Shown here in pieces: positions 8,305 to 17,032 of a DNA stretch of 64,000 bases. The notes below the pieces were generated by a model. The model was not told where the DNA came from. It saw only the letters and a program-made list of their open reading frames with translations, and searched no databases. The DNA is taken from NCBI GenBank assembly GCA_017940415.1, contig JAGAYR010000026.1, positions 124,001 through 188,000 of the forward strand, written 5' to 3'. Origin of the DNA: Lachnospiraceae bacterium. GTDB taxonomy: Bacteria; Bacillota; Clostridia; Lachnospirales; Lachnospiraceae. The position numbers and the translations under genes are program-made. Every line of letters starts with the position of its first letter. Within the stretch, counting starts at the first letter, position 1.

Positions 8305-9523
8305 AAAGATCCTGTTTGTGATCAATACTCTGGGAAGAGCCGGAGCGGAAAATGCTCTTATATCTCTCCTGAACAGATTGGTCAGTGATGACAGATACGG
8401 ACAATTAAAGATTTATCTGTATGTCTTAACGGGGCAGGGTGAACTTTTTTCCGATATACCCGAAGGGGTTACGGTGCTGAACAGGAATTACAGTACCGCC
8501 TCCGTGCTCGATAAAAGCGGCAGAAAAGCCCTCAGGAAAACATGCATCGGTGCTCTTGTAAAGAGATTTGATGCAGTAAGACATTTCCCTTATATTGTCA
8601 CTAATCTGGTCTCCATGGCACGCAGCGGTGAGGTTATGCCGGATAAGCTGATGTGGAAAACACTGGCCGATGAGTGTGAAAGATTCGATGAGCATTTTGA
8701 TCTGGCCGTTGCTTTCCTTGAAGGCGGATCCACTTATTATGTTGCGGATCATGTGAAGGCTGATAAGAAATGTGCCTTTGTGCATGTGGATTATACTCAG
8801 GCAGGTTATTCAAGAAAGCTAGATAAGAATTGTTATGAGAAGTTCGATAAGATCTTCTCCGTATCGGATCAGGTTAAAGAAACGTTTTTGAAGGTATATC
8901 CCGAACTTCAGGATAAAGCGGAAGTATTCCGTAATATCGTGGATTCGGACAAGATCATAAAGCTTGCCGGAGAGGGCGGGGGCTTTGACGACGGCTTTAC
9001 CGGCAAGAGAATAGTTACCGTATGCCGCCTGACAAGACAGAAATCTCTGGAAGTTTCCGCTGATGCTATGAGAATAATCAAAAGCTGCAGGAAGCAGGGA
9101 GAGGAACCTGTCAGATGGTATATCATCGGCGAGGGTGACCGGAGAAATGAGCTGGAAAGTTATATTGATAAGCTTGGCATCTCCGAAGATTTTGTTTTAT
9201 GCGGAGCATATGATAATCCTTACCCGTATATAAATGATGCCGATATATATGTTCACGCCACGAAATTTGAAGGCAGAAGTATTGCGATAAGAGAAGCGAT
9301 GCTTTTGGGTAAAGCGGTTATCGCAAGCGATACTCAGGATAACAGAGATCTTATAGATGACGGCAGTGACGGCCTTTTGTGCAAACTGGATGCCGAGTCG
9401 CTCGCAGGCATGATCCTTGAATTCCTTGATAATTATGAGCTGTTAAGAAAACTTGGAGATATGGCTTCCAAGAAGGAAATAAATAGTACGGACGATACCG
9501 AAAAACTTATTTCACTTTTATGA
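8294..9523 (+). CDS. GT4-family glycosyltransferase
   Basis: A 409-residue GT-B enzyme. The N-terminus KKILFVINTLGRAGAENAL is the classic GT4 start, and the C-terminal half contains VTVCRLTRQKSLEVS, a donor-loop region and EGRSIAIREAMLLGKAVIASD, where the EX7E glutamates bracket SIAIR. It would transfer a sugar from a nucleotide donor to a lipid-linked or protein-bound glycan in the cytoplasm. No membrane helix is seen. The start codon overlaps the end of the DUF2304 gene by 11 bases. The sugar specificity cannot be read from the sequence. It is the first of several transferases appended to the pel genes, so it may act in a separate glycan. Confidence 0.88.
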   Translation: MENKKILFVINTLGRAGAENALISLLNRLVSDDRYGQLKIYLYVLTGQGELFSDIPEGVTVLNRNYSTASVLDKSGRKALRKTCIGALVKRFDAVRHFPYIVTNLVSMARSGEVMPDKLMWKTLADECERFDEHFDLAVAFLEGGSTYYVADHVKADKKCAFVHVDYTQAGYSRKLDKNCYEKFDKIFSVSDQVKETFLKVYPELQDKAEVFRNIVDSDKIIKLAGEGGGFDDGFTGKRIVTVCRLTRQKSLEVSADAMRIIKSCRKQGEEPVRWYIIGEGDRRNELESYIDKLGISEDFVLCGAYDNPYPYINDADIYVHATKFEGRSIAIREAMLLGKAVIASDTQDNRDLIDDGSDGLLCKLDAESLAGMILEFLDNYELLRKLGDMASKKEINSTDDTEKLISLL

Positions 9524-9536
9524 CGACATATTAAAG

Positions 9537-10316
9537 ATGATGGAAAACGAAAATCAGGAAAATAAAAAATCGTTGATAATTATCCCTGCATATAACGAGG
9601 GAGCTACTATCGGGACTCTTCTTGACAGACTTAAAGAGCCGGATATTTCAAGCTATGCTGATATCCTCGTTATGAATGATGCTTCCCGCGATAACACCGA
9701 GGAAGTGGTTAGAAGCAAGGGGGTAAAGACCGTACGACATATTTATAACCTGGGATACGGAAGCGGTCTTCAACTCGGTTATAAATATGCATATTATCAC
9801 GGATATGATTACGTTATTCAGATGGATGCGGACGGTCAGCATGATGTAAGCAATCTGGCTTCCATATACTCTGCACTGACCACACCGGATGAAAAGGGTA
9901 ATTACCCCGATATTATTCTCGGATCAAGATTTACAAACGGATTTAAAGATTATCCGACTTCGTTTGTTAAAAGGATCGCTTACAGACTGTTTTCTTTTCT
10001 CATTAAATGCGGAACCGGATTTAAAGTAACGGATCCCACCACGGGACTTCAGGGCTTAAGCAAAAGAGCTTTTTCACATTACATGAAGTACGGACAGTTT
10101 GATGATAAATATCCCGATGCCAATATGCTGATGCAGATGCTTCTTCTTGGATTTAATGTTCGTGAGATACATGCAGTGATGCACACGAGAACAACGGGCG
10201 AGAGCATGCATTCGGGATTAAAGCCCATCATTTATATGTTCAGAATGGCTGTTTCGATAATCGCGGTATGGATAAGGATCACTTGGTTTAAGGAAAAATC
10301 CGAAAGCTTGGGATAA
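9537..10316 (+). CDS. GT2-family (DPM1/GtrB-like) glycosyltransferase
   Basis: A 259-residue GT-A enzyme beginning SLIIIPAYNEGATIGTLL, with the nucleotide-binding VMNDASRDNT and the metal-binding DADGQHD (near residues 97-103). This is the layout of dolichyl- or undecaprenyl-phosphate sugar synthases, although the long C-terminal membrane tail of some GtrB proteins is absent; only one hydrophobic segment (FRMAVSIIAVWIRITWF) is seen. It probably makes a polyprenyl-phosphate hexose for the membrane GT-C-like protein two genes downstream. Its neighbour DUF2304 is a frequent companion of this family. The stop TAA overlaps the next ATG by one base. A second ATG at 9540 is an equally good start. 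Confidence 0.85.
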   Translation: MMENENQENKKSLIIIPAYNEGATIGTLLDRLKEPDISSYADILVMNDASRDNTEEVVRSKGVKTVRHIYNLGYGSGLQLGYKYAYYHGYDYVIQMDADGQHDVSNLASIYSALTTPDEKGNYPDIILGSRFTNGFKDYPTSFVKRIAYRLFSFLIKCGTGFKVTDPTTGLQGLSKRAFSHYMKYGQFDDKYPDANMLMQMLLLGFNVREIHAVMHTRTTGESMHSGLKPIIYMFRMAVSIIAVWIRITWFKEKSESLG

Positions 10317-11518
10317 TGGCATTTTTAAAACTGTTCAAAAATGCATATACCTTTAAGGCAGCCCGCTTTAAAGAAGATGATATCGATCCTGTTAATCCTG
10401 ACAGGGGTTGGTTTCATTTATATACATTTGATGTCCGGTCCGAAGATATTAAACCCGGGCTTGAGACAGTTGTAACGGATCCTGATCAGTCGGTTGTGCT
10501 GATACTTATATGCATCGGTAAGAAAGTAAATGACGATACTGTTGTTAAGATAAAAGAGATTATCGATCATTTCTGCAATGCAGGTAAGGATATCGTATTA
10601 AGAGTTACTTTTGATACCAACGGACATGCTCTGGAAAAAGAACCCGAAGATATAGAGGATGTTCTTGAGTGTGCCGAAAAAATCGGAAACCTTTTAAGTA
10701 AACTTGGAGACAAGATCTTTGTTTACCAGGGACTTTTTGTAGGCAACTGGGGAGAGATGCATACCACCAGATATGACGATCACGAATCCCTTGGCAGGAT
10801 CTACGAAAAGCTTTCCCGTGATGATGAAGGTGTTTGCGGACCTTATATAACTGTAAGACGCCCCGACATACATATGGCGCTCACTAAACCCGGAGACAGA
10901 CTCGGACTGTTCAACGATGCCATATTTGCTTCTGAGGATGAACTTGGAACTTTTGCGGATCCCGAGATTGATTCCGAATATGAGAGTAAAGTATCTCTGA
11001 ATGTACCCTACGGCGGAGAGACAGTTTACGGAAACGGATATATTAAGACACTTTCGGATAAAGATATTTTTAACAGGTTTGCCAAGAAAAGGATCACATA
11101 TCTTAACAGTGATCATGATGTTAAACTGCTGGATCATCTGAAAGCTGATGATAAGCTTTACGGATATATATCAAAGCATTTGGGATACAGATTATATGTA
11201 TCAGATGTGAAATACTCACACGGTTCTAAGTCACTTACCGTGAAAGTATCGAATTCAGGATTTGCACCGATTTACAGAAGCACGAAATGCACACTTTATT
11301 TTACTGAAAGCGAAGGCAATATCCTGGAACAGGAAACGGATGCGGACCTTTCCAAGGACTCGGAATTTAAAGCGGTAATACCTGAGAAGGTTTATGAAGA
11401 ATTTAAAATGCCTGTCAAAGTATCTCTTAAAACCGTAAGAAGATATGATGACAGAGAAATACATTTTGTGAACACTCCGGTCGAAGACGGAAGAGTGTAT
11501 CTGGGAGAATTGTTTTAA
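10316..11518 (+). CDS. DUF4874/DUF4832-like putative glycan-active protein
   Basis: A 400-residue protein without signal peptide or membrane helix. The N-terminal half contains NPDRGWFHLYTFD and later FVGNWGEMHTTRY, which match the NPdRG and GxWGE(M/W)H patterns of DUF4874, a barrel fold related to glycoside hydrolases. The C-terminal 110 residues look like the beta-rich DUF4832 module. GEMH carries a candidate catalytic Glu (near residue 146). Family members occur in polysaccharide loci but are mostly uncharacterised, so hydrolase activity is not established. A cytoplasmic location is odd for a glycan hydrolase. The start overlaps the previous stop and the stop abuts the next ATG, so the gene is fully embedded in the operon. 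Confidence 0.65.
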   Translation: MAFLKLFKNAYTFKAARFKEDDIDPVNPDRGWFHLYTFDVRSEDIKPGLETVVTDPDQSVVLILICIGKKVNDDTVVKIKEIIDHFCNAGKDIVLRVTFDTNGHALEKEPEDIEDVLECAEKIGNLLSKLGDKIFVYQGLFVGNWGEMHTTRYDDHESLGRIYEKLSRDDEGVCGPYITVRRPDIHMALTKPGDRLGLFNDAIFASEDELGTFADPEIDSEYESKVSLNVPYGGETVYGNGYIKTLSDKDIFNRFAKKRITYLNSDHDVKLLDHLKADDKLYGYISKHLGYRLYVSDVKYSHGSKSLTVKVSNSGFAPIYRSTKCTLYFTESEGNILEQETDADLSKDSEFKAVIPEKVYEEFKMPVKVSLKTVRRYDDREIHFVNTPVEDGRVYLGELF

Positions 11519-14017
11519 ATGGAATTGCTTTATTGGATATTGGAATACAGCAAGGTAAACATCGCATACATGGTGCTGATGTTTGTTTGGCCTTCAATAA
11601 TATTTTATAAGTTCTTAAAGGGAAGATCGTTTTCATTCAGATTCATGTTCTGCTGCGTGAGCAGTGTTATATCCTATAACATGACCGTTATGGTACTGGG
11701 ACTTTTGCATATATTGTATGTCCCTGTATTTCGTTTTCTTTTCTACGGAAGCGTGGTCGCAAGTCTGATCTCAAGGATCCCTGATAAAAGAGGCAAGGTC
11801 AGAGAGTTCGGAAGAGTTCTTGCGGGAAGCTACGGAGTAAAGCAGCTTTTCTTTAATCTCTTCAGAAACACCATCGATACTTATCACAAGAATAAAAAAG
11901 AACTGGCTGAGAAACTCCGCGGACGTAAGCTGGAGTTTGGTTTGCTGTCCGTTGTGCTTATCTTCGGTATGGTCTATTTCACCTACGGAACCATCCAGAA
12001 TCATTCCTTCGGCTTCGGTGATATGTATGTTCACAGTTCATGGATCTATGGGCTGGTAGAGGGAAAGATTTTCTCATCGGGAATCTACCCCGAAGGTATG
12101 CACTGCTTTATCTATGCGATGCATGTTGCTTTCGGTATCAGTCTTTTCAGTTCCGTTCTTTATACAGGTCCCGTTCACTCACTTATCATTATGGTGAGCG
12201 TATATGTATTCCTGAGAAGACTATTCAGATCCAGATTCACCCCTATCTTTTCGCTTGCTCTTTTCCTTACACTGGATGTTTTATGTATCGATGAAGTCTA
12301 CGGAATGTCCAGATTCCAGTGGACAATACCTATGGAATTCGGGCTTGCCTTTGCATTTATATGTGCCACCGCTCTTTGGGATTACCTTGAAGAGGGCGGA
12401 AGAGAAGGCGGATTTCCGAAGCTGTTTAAAAAGAAGAAGAGATCTGCTCTTGCAGAGAAACTTATATATAATGACGCACTGGTTATCTTTATCGGAGCAC
12501 TGATCTGTACGATCATATCTCATTTCTATGCAACGGGAATGGCATTTTTCCTCTGCTTTGCAATCGTTCCTTTTATGCTCCACAAGCTTCTGAATTATAA
12601 GAGATTTATTCCTCTTTTTGTTTCCGTTGCCGTTGTTCTTATCGTTGCTATAACCCCTATGGCTCTTGCTTATGCTTCGGGTATCGAATTCGAGAAGTCC
12701 ATCGGATGGGCTGTGAGCGTTATCGAAGGTGATGAAAAGGATGCCGACGAAAACGGCAATATGGTAAGCGTCGGACAGAATCAGAATGCCGGAAACGAAA
12801 CGGGAACAGAGCAGGGCGCCGAGGGCGGTTCTTCTCAGGATCAGACTACCGTAACAGTTAATCCCGGTGAACCCGGTTCATCCGATATTGCAGCAGATGA
12901 GTCACATGCTGTACATGAACCTGTAAAGGTCAGCATGATCGAGAGGTTGAAAAACTTTGGATTCGCATTCAGACATTACGGATATGATACTCTTTATAAA
13001 GACAGGGGCATTCTGGTAATCGGTTTTACAATTCTTGCATTTGCTGTTTTCGCCGTATGTAAGATTGCAAATATCATCTATGTGCTTGTCAGAAAAGACG
13101 ACTCCGTAAATATGAGAATGTTTGACGGATATTTTGTAATAGCATTTGCATCGGTTCTTTTCATGCTTATGTACAGTGCATACGGAATAGGAATTCCCAG
13201 CCTGTTTGCACCCAGCCGTCTCTGCGGCCTGGAAAGATTTCTTCTGTGTGCTGTATGCTTTATCCCTGTTGATCTGGTATTCATGCTTCTTGAGAAGTTT
13301 ACTCCCGGAGTGGTCGTAAGTATCATCAGCATTGCCGTAACCGCAGGAATCTATGTTGGCTGTATCAAGACCGGTAATTTCAGAGGATATCTCTACTGTG
13401 AATTTACCAGATATAATTCGGTCGTAAATGTAACCGAATCCATCATTGCAAATATGGAGCCCAAGACATTTACCATCGTTTCTCCCGTTGATGATCTGTA
13501 TCATTCCATCGAATACGGCTTCCATGAGGAGCTGGTTCAGTTTGCCAATGACTGCGTTGAGAAGGATTACACCCTTCCCACCGAATATGTATTTATCTTC
13601 TATGAGAAGAGACCTTTGAAGTATGCTCAGTTTAACTTCTTCATGGGACCTTCCTGGATAGCAGAAGATAAATATGTGGAATTCTACGATAACGAAACCG
13701 GAAGCAGATATCCTGATTACATCCGCTCCACAGCGTCACCCGAGATAGCGGTAGGACCTTTCTATAAGTTCCCCGTATCATCAAAGTCATATAAGGACTG
13801 GCTTACCAGAACCGTTCTTGAATCAAGAATGCTCAAATGGGTTGATGACTTCAATAATCTTTATCCAAACGAGCTTCATGTGTATTATGAAGATGAGAAT
13901 TTTGTCTGCTACTATTTCAGACAAAATCCCGCTTGTCTCTACCAGCTTGGATTTGAGATCGATGATTCCAGAGTCAGAACAGAAGATGCAATGAATGGAA
14001 GTACCAAATTTAACTGA
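11519..14017 (+). CDS. Large polytopic membrane protein, possible GT-C glycosyltransferase
   Basis: An 832-residue protein with roughly 12-14 hydrophobic segments. A hydrophilic insert near residues 410-465 (rich in Gly, Glu, Asn and Gln) and a soluble C-terminal domain of about 200 residues flank the membrane parts. FGFGDMYVHSSWIYGL (about 163-178) sits in the first large loop where GT-C enzymes carry catalytic acidic residues, so use of a polyprenyl-linked sugar is possible. I do not recognise a named family. It directly abuts the DUF4874-like gene (TAAATG) and is followed two bases later by the Stealth gene. The upstream GT2 enzyme could supply the lipid-linked donor. The assignment is structural inference only. 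Confidence 0.55.
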   Translation: MELLYWILEYSKVNIAYMVLMFVWPSIIFYKFLKGRSFSFRFMFCCVSSVISYNMTVMVLGLLHILYVPVFRFLFYGSVVASLISRIPDKRGKVREFGRVLAGSYGVKQLFFNLFRNTIDTYHKNKKELAEKLRGRKLEFGLLSVVLIFGMVYFTYGTIQNHSFGFGDMYVHSSWIYGLVEGKIFSSGIYPEGMHCFIYAMHVAFGISLFSSVLYTGPVHSLIIMVSVYVFLRRLFRSRFTPIFSLALFLTLDVLCIDEVYGMSRFQWTIPMEFGLAFAFICATALWDYLEEGGREGGFPKLFKKKKRSALAEKLIYNDALVIFIGALICTIISHFYATGMAFFLCFAIVPFMLHKLLNYKRFIPLFVSVAVVLIVAITPMALAYASGIEFEKSIGWAVSVIEGDEKDADENGNMVSVGQNQNAGNETGTEQGAEGGSSQDQTTVTVNPGEPGSSDIAADESHAVHEPVKVSMIERLKNFGFAFRHYGYDTLYKDRGILVIGFTILAFAVFAVCKIANIIYVLVRKDDSVNMRMFDGYFVIAFASVLFMLMYSAYGIGIPSLFAPSRLCGLERFLLCAVCFIPVDLVFMLLEKFTPGVVVSIISIAVTAGIYVGCIKTGNFRGYLYCEFTRYNSVVNVTESIIANMEPKTFTIVSPVDDLYHSIEYGFHEELVQFANDCVEKDYTLPTEYVFIFYEKRPLKYAQFNFFMGPSWIAEDKYVEFYDNETGSRYPDYIRSTASPEIAVGPFYKFPVSSKSYKDWLTRTVLESRMLKWVDDFNNLYPNELHVYYEDENFVCYYFRQNPACLYQLGFEIDDSRVRTEDAMNGSTKFN

Positions 14018-14019
14018 TC

Positions 14020-15048
14020 ATGAATATTGATATTGTGGTGCCCTGGGTGGATTCTTCCGATCCCGAATGGCAGTCTGATAAAAGTAAATATTCATCAGGT
14101 AATTCTTACGGTGACCGCCCCGAAAGATTTAGGGAAAGGGGCTTGTTAAAGTATTTTTTCAGATGCATCGATAAGAACATGCCCTGGGTCAGGAATGTTT
14201 TCTTCCTTACACGACAGAATGTTCCCGCGTGGATCGATACATCGAATCCTAAGCTTCGCATAGTAAAGCACGAGGATTTTATTCCGGAGAATGCTTTGCC
14301 TTGTTTTAACAGTTCACTCCTTGAAAGGTATCTTCATCTGATTCCGGATCTTTCAGAGCACTTTATATATTTCAATGATGACTGCTATGTTCTTTCACCG
14401 GTCTGTGAAGATTATTTTTTTCATAACGGACTTCCCAGGGACATGCTTGCATTTCAGCCTGTTGTAGCCAATCCCAAAGATCCCGGAATGTCCCATCTGT
14501 TTCTTAATGACGCTTTGGTCCTTTCAAGGCATTTTGATAAAAGGGCAACCGTAAAAGAAAACTTTGGTAAGTTCTTCCACATCGGGTATCCTCTTTTGAA
14601 TTTTGTATATAATGCACTTGAGATGTGCTTTCCCAAATTTTCAGGTTTATATTCCGTTCACAGTGCCGCACCTCTTTTAAAAAGTAATTTCGTAGAGCTG
14701 TGGGACAAAGAAGGAGAGTATCTTGAGTCCCTTGCGGGAAACAGATTCAGAAGCGATTCGGATGTGAATCAGTATCTGTTCAGGGAATGGGGTAAGCTTA
14801 AGGGCAGATTTGTTCCCTCAAACGTCACCCGCCATGTCATGTATACGGAAATTTCCGAAGATAACAGCAAGACTGTCGAATTGATCAAGGCGAAGGGAAA
14901 GAGATATTTTGCTCCCGCTGTTAAGATCTTATGCATAAATGACACTGTAGATTCCCCTGATGATGAAACGTTCTCGAAGCAGCTTATAGATGCATTTGAG
15001 TCATCTTACGCTGAAGCATCAGGTTATGAGAAAAGGTCCGATGAATAA
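14020..15048 (+). CDS. Stealth-family sugar-phosphate transferase
   Basis: A 342-residue protein with the conserved Stealth regions in order: CR1 IDIVVPWVDSSDPEWQ at the N-terminus, CR2 including RERGLLKYFFRCIDKNMPWV and FFLTRQNVPAWID, the acidic core FIYFNDDCYVL, and CR3/CR4-like VHSAAPLLKSNF and later DSDVNQYLFREW. Stealth proteins are capsule-type hexose-1-phosphate transferases (and the core fold of GlcNAc-1-phosphotransferase) that build phosphodiester-linked glycans. This suggests that the glycan made downstream of pel contains sugar phosphates. No membrane helix is seen. The gene starts two bases after the membrane protein and overlaps the nucleotidyltransferase start by eight bases. 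Confidence 0.9.
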   Translation: MNIDIVVPWVDSSDPEWQSDKSKYSSGNSYGDRPERFRERGLLKYFFRCIDKNMPWVRNVFFLTRQNVPAWIDTSNPKLRIVKHEDFIPENALPCFNSSLLERYLHLIPDLSEHFIYFNDDCYVLSPVCEDYFFHNGLPRDMLAFQPVVANPKDPGMSHLFLNDALVLSRHFDKRATVKENFGKFFHIGYPLLNFVYNALEMCFPKFSGLYSVHSAAPLLKSNFVELWDKEGEYLESLAGNRFRSDSDVNQYLFREWGKLKGRFVPSNVTRHVMYTEISEDNSKTVELIKAKGKRYFAPAVKILCINDTVDSPDDETFSKQLIDAFESSYAEASGYEKRSDE

Positions 15049-16267
15049 TATCCGGAACATATTTACTGACATCGTAAAAAATTCTCTTAAGGATAGCAGT
15101 CTTTGCACGGTGGTCTCGGCGGATCTTCCCGGGGCTGAATACGCAGAGCTTGTTCGTCTTGCCAGGATACATAAAATCTCCGCTCTGATATATGATGAAT
15201 TCCGGAAGTTAAGCATCTGTCCACCTGCTCTTATGCAGAAGGTTGAAACCCTTGCCTTAACCACGGTCAACACTTCTTTTGATCTTCTCTATATTTCCAA
15301 GGATATATCCGATCGATTAGCAAATGCTTCGATTCCCGCTGTGCTCATTAAGGGGATTACTGCGGCATCCTATTATCCTCAGCCTTTATACAGGAAAAGC
15401 GGGGATGTTGATATTCTTGTATCCGAAAGCAGACTGGATGACGCGGTGAAAGTATGTGAGGAAATCGGATATTCCGTAAAAGAGATCCAGAGAGCACATC
15501 ACCATGTGGTAATGGGAAAGAGCGGAAGCCCTGATATAGAACTTCATACAATGATTGCGGAACCCTTTGATGATAAGAGGGTTAACGGCCTTTTGAAAAA
15601 ACAGGTATCCGGGCTTTTCGAAGATTTTGAGGGCGAAAAGAAGTGCTTTCAGAATAAGGACATCCTTGGCATTAACTTTACAATGCTGTCCGATGCATAC
15701 ATGGCTTATGAGCTATTACTTCACATGCTTCAGCATTATCTGAGGTCCGGCTTCGGAATAAGGCTTCTTTGTGACTGGGTTGTGTTCTGGAACTGTAAAG
15801 AATGTGAGAGCGCGGCTTCCGAATATCTGACTCTTGTAAAAAAATGCGGCATTAAGGGATTCTCGGATATGATCACATGTGTATGCATCAAATATCTGGG
15901 ACTTGATAAACATGCAGCCGAGCTTTTGAATATTGATACGAAATTTTCCGATCATGAGCTGGAGCTTTTTTACGATGAGTTTATGAATGCCGGTGAATTT
16001 GGGAAGACTTCCAAGGATCGCATGGTTTCCCTTAGGGGAAACAAACTGACGGATTATATCAGGGAATTTCACCATCAGATGAGGCTGAACTTTCCGAAAG
16101 TGTCAAGAATTTGCCTTATCTGGCCGATATTATGGATAGTGACATTTGTGCGTTTTATGGTAAATAATAAAAAGGTAAGGAACGTGAAACTGTCTTCGGT
16201 TATTTCCACAGCCGGAGAACGCGGAAAAAATAATGCAAAACTGAGGCTTTTTTCGCATAATTATTAG
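15041..16267 (+). CDS. NTP_transf_5-family nucleotidyltransferase
   Basis: A 408-residue protein matching the NTP_transf_5 pattern: VLIKGITAASYYPQPLYRKS followed by GDVDILV (the Asp pair that binds metal and nucleotide), then HHHVV and IELHTMI. In lasso-peptide clusters such as paeninodin and pseudomycoidin, proteins of this family sit with an HPr-kinase-like enzyme and add hexose to a phosphorylated peptide. The same pairing occurs here, with a PqqD/HPr-kinase-like protein 2.5 kb downstream. It may therefore belong functionally to the peptide cassette rather than to the Stealth operon that transcribes it. I chose ATG 15041, preceded by AAAAGG; ATG 15026 is an alternative. No terminator was seen after the gene. 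Confidence 0.8.
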   Translation: MNNIRNIFTDIVKNSLKDSSLCTVVSADLPGAEYAELVRLARIHKISALIYDEFRKLSICPPALMQKVETLALTTVNTSFDLLYISKDISDRLANASIPAVLIKGITAASYYPQPLYRKSGDVDILVSESRLDDAVKVCEEIGYSVKEIQRAHHHVVMGKSGSPDIELHTMIAEPFDDKRVNGLLKKQVSGLFEDFEGEKKCFQNKDILGINFTMLSDAYMAYELLLHMLQHYLRSGFGIRLLCDWVVFWNCKECESAASEYLTLVKKCGIKGFSDMITCVCIKYLGLDKHAAELLNIDTKFSDHELELFYDEFMNAGEFGKTSKDRMVSLRGNKLTDYIREFHHQMRLNFPKVSRICLIWPILWIVTFVRFMVNNKKVRNVKLSSVISTAGERGKNNAKLRLFSHNY

Positions 16268-16278
16268 CAATTATTGAA

Positions 16279-16307
16279 TTGACAAAACAGGTGTCATGGA
16301 ATAGACT
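16279..16307 (+). promoter_or_regulatory. Promoter of the precursor-like gene
   Basis: TTGACA at 16279-16284, a 17-base spacer and TAGACT at 16302-16307. The predicted start of transcription, near 16314, leaves a leader of about 74 bases before the ATG. The perfect -35 box suggests strong expression of the small gene apart from the operon upstream. Confidence 0.55.
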
Positions 16308-16387
16308 AACATAGGTTAAGAAAGCGTTTACACGGGATATGGATTTTTTAATTTAAACGGTAAGATCCCGAGATTGAGGAAAAGATT

Positions 16388-16930
16388 ATGTTTAAGTATG
16401 AAAAACCTGTAGTTCTGGAACTTGAAGACATCGCAGAAGGCATCTACGCTGCCAGCGGAGATGAAGAAATCGGCGGTGGAGAAAACGGCGGCGAAAACGG
16501 CGGCGAGAACCGCGGCGGAGAAGAGGGCGGTGAGGATAAGCACCAGGGCCCTTATTACATCGAAGAGAGCGACTGCTGGACCATCGATATAAACTCCGAT
16601 CAGGATGATGCCGGCGGATATCACACATTCCGTCTGTCATGTGTACACAGCACCAACCTTCAGCATATTTCTACTGCAACCACAATTATTATCGTATTTA
16701 ACCAGACTGTTACAAGAGCTGAGTTTGAAGGCTTCGAAGCAGAGTGGAGCGGATCTACCGTTAAGCTTGTCAGAAGACTGCTTGCAGACTCATACATGTC
16801 GGGAGACAATTACAATTCACTCCTCAAGGTTTGGACCGATGGAGATTGCAAGACTCTTATGGTTGTTTCCAAGTACATTAGCTGCACTAAGGAAGTCAAT
16901 GTACAGGGAAATGGCGGAGACGGCAACTAA
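16388..16930 (+). CDS. Precursor-like secreted protein with AEGIYAASG leader
   Basis: A 180-residue protein of no named family that I recognise. Residues 1-24 (MFKYEKPVVLELEDIAEGIYAASG) look like a conserved leader, of the kind that begins with EKP and ends in AEG-x-YAASG in many small Lachnospiraceae proteins (recalled, not searched). The leader lacks the hydrophobic core of a Sec signal. A Gly/Glu/Asn-rich spacer (about 28-55) joins it to a beta-rich domain of about 110 residues with four Cys (in DCWTID, LSCVHS, DGDCK, ISCTK) and motifs FNQTVTRAEFEGFEAEWSG and SGDNYNSLLKVW. The gene is monocistronic, with its own promoter and terminator, and is followed by an ABC exporter and other peptide-processing genes. 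YAA-SG would suit a signal-peptidase-like cut. It could be a RiPP-like or exported adhesive protein. Confidence 0.7.
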   Translation: MFKYEKPVVLELEDIAEGIYAASGDEEIGGGENGGENGGENRGGEEGGEDKHQGPYYIEESDCWTIDINSDQDDAGGYHTFRLSCVHSTNLQHISTATTIIIVFNQTVTRAEFEGFEAEWSGSTVKLVRRLLADSYMSGDNYNSLLKVWTDGDCKTLMVVSKYISCTKEVNVQGNGGDGN

Positions 16931-16952
16931 TCCTTAAACTCCAGTAAGATAC

Positions 16953-16987
16953 AATAACCGCTTTCCGGAAACGGAAGCGGTTATTTT
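16953..16987 (+). terminator. Intrinsic terminator of the precursor-like gene
   Basis: A hairpin of AATAACCGC...TTCCG pairing with CGGAAGCGGTTATT (one bulged T, GAAA loop), followed by a run of six T. It ends 46 bases before the ABC transporter start and separates the two transcripts. Confidence 0.9.
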
Positions 16988-16996
16988 TTCGGTGAT

Positions 16997-17026
16997 TTGA
17001 AACGTCATTAGTCGTTCGTATATAAT
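16997..17026 (+). promoter_or_regulatory. Promoter of the ABC exporter, possibly leaderless
   Basis: TTGAAA at 16997-17002, an 18-base spacer and a perfect TATAAT at 17021-17026. Transcription would start near 17033, which is the A of the ATG itself, and no ribosome binding site precedes that ATG. Confidence 0.6.
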
Positions 17027-17032
17027 ATTTCT

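Noticed and set aside
12902-13525. Long open frame of 207 codons on the minus strand
   Set aside because: Antisense to the large membrane protein, no ribosome binding site, Cys- and Lys-rich translation without family resemblance.
16470-16530. Short GC-rich tandem repeat (GGCGGCGAAAAC-type) that could look like a CRISPR or VNTR
   Set aside because: It is in frame and encodes the Gly/Glu/Asn spacer of the precursor-like protein; units are short and imperfect, without spacers.
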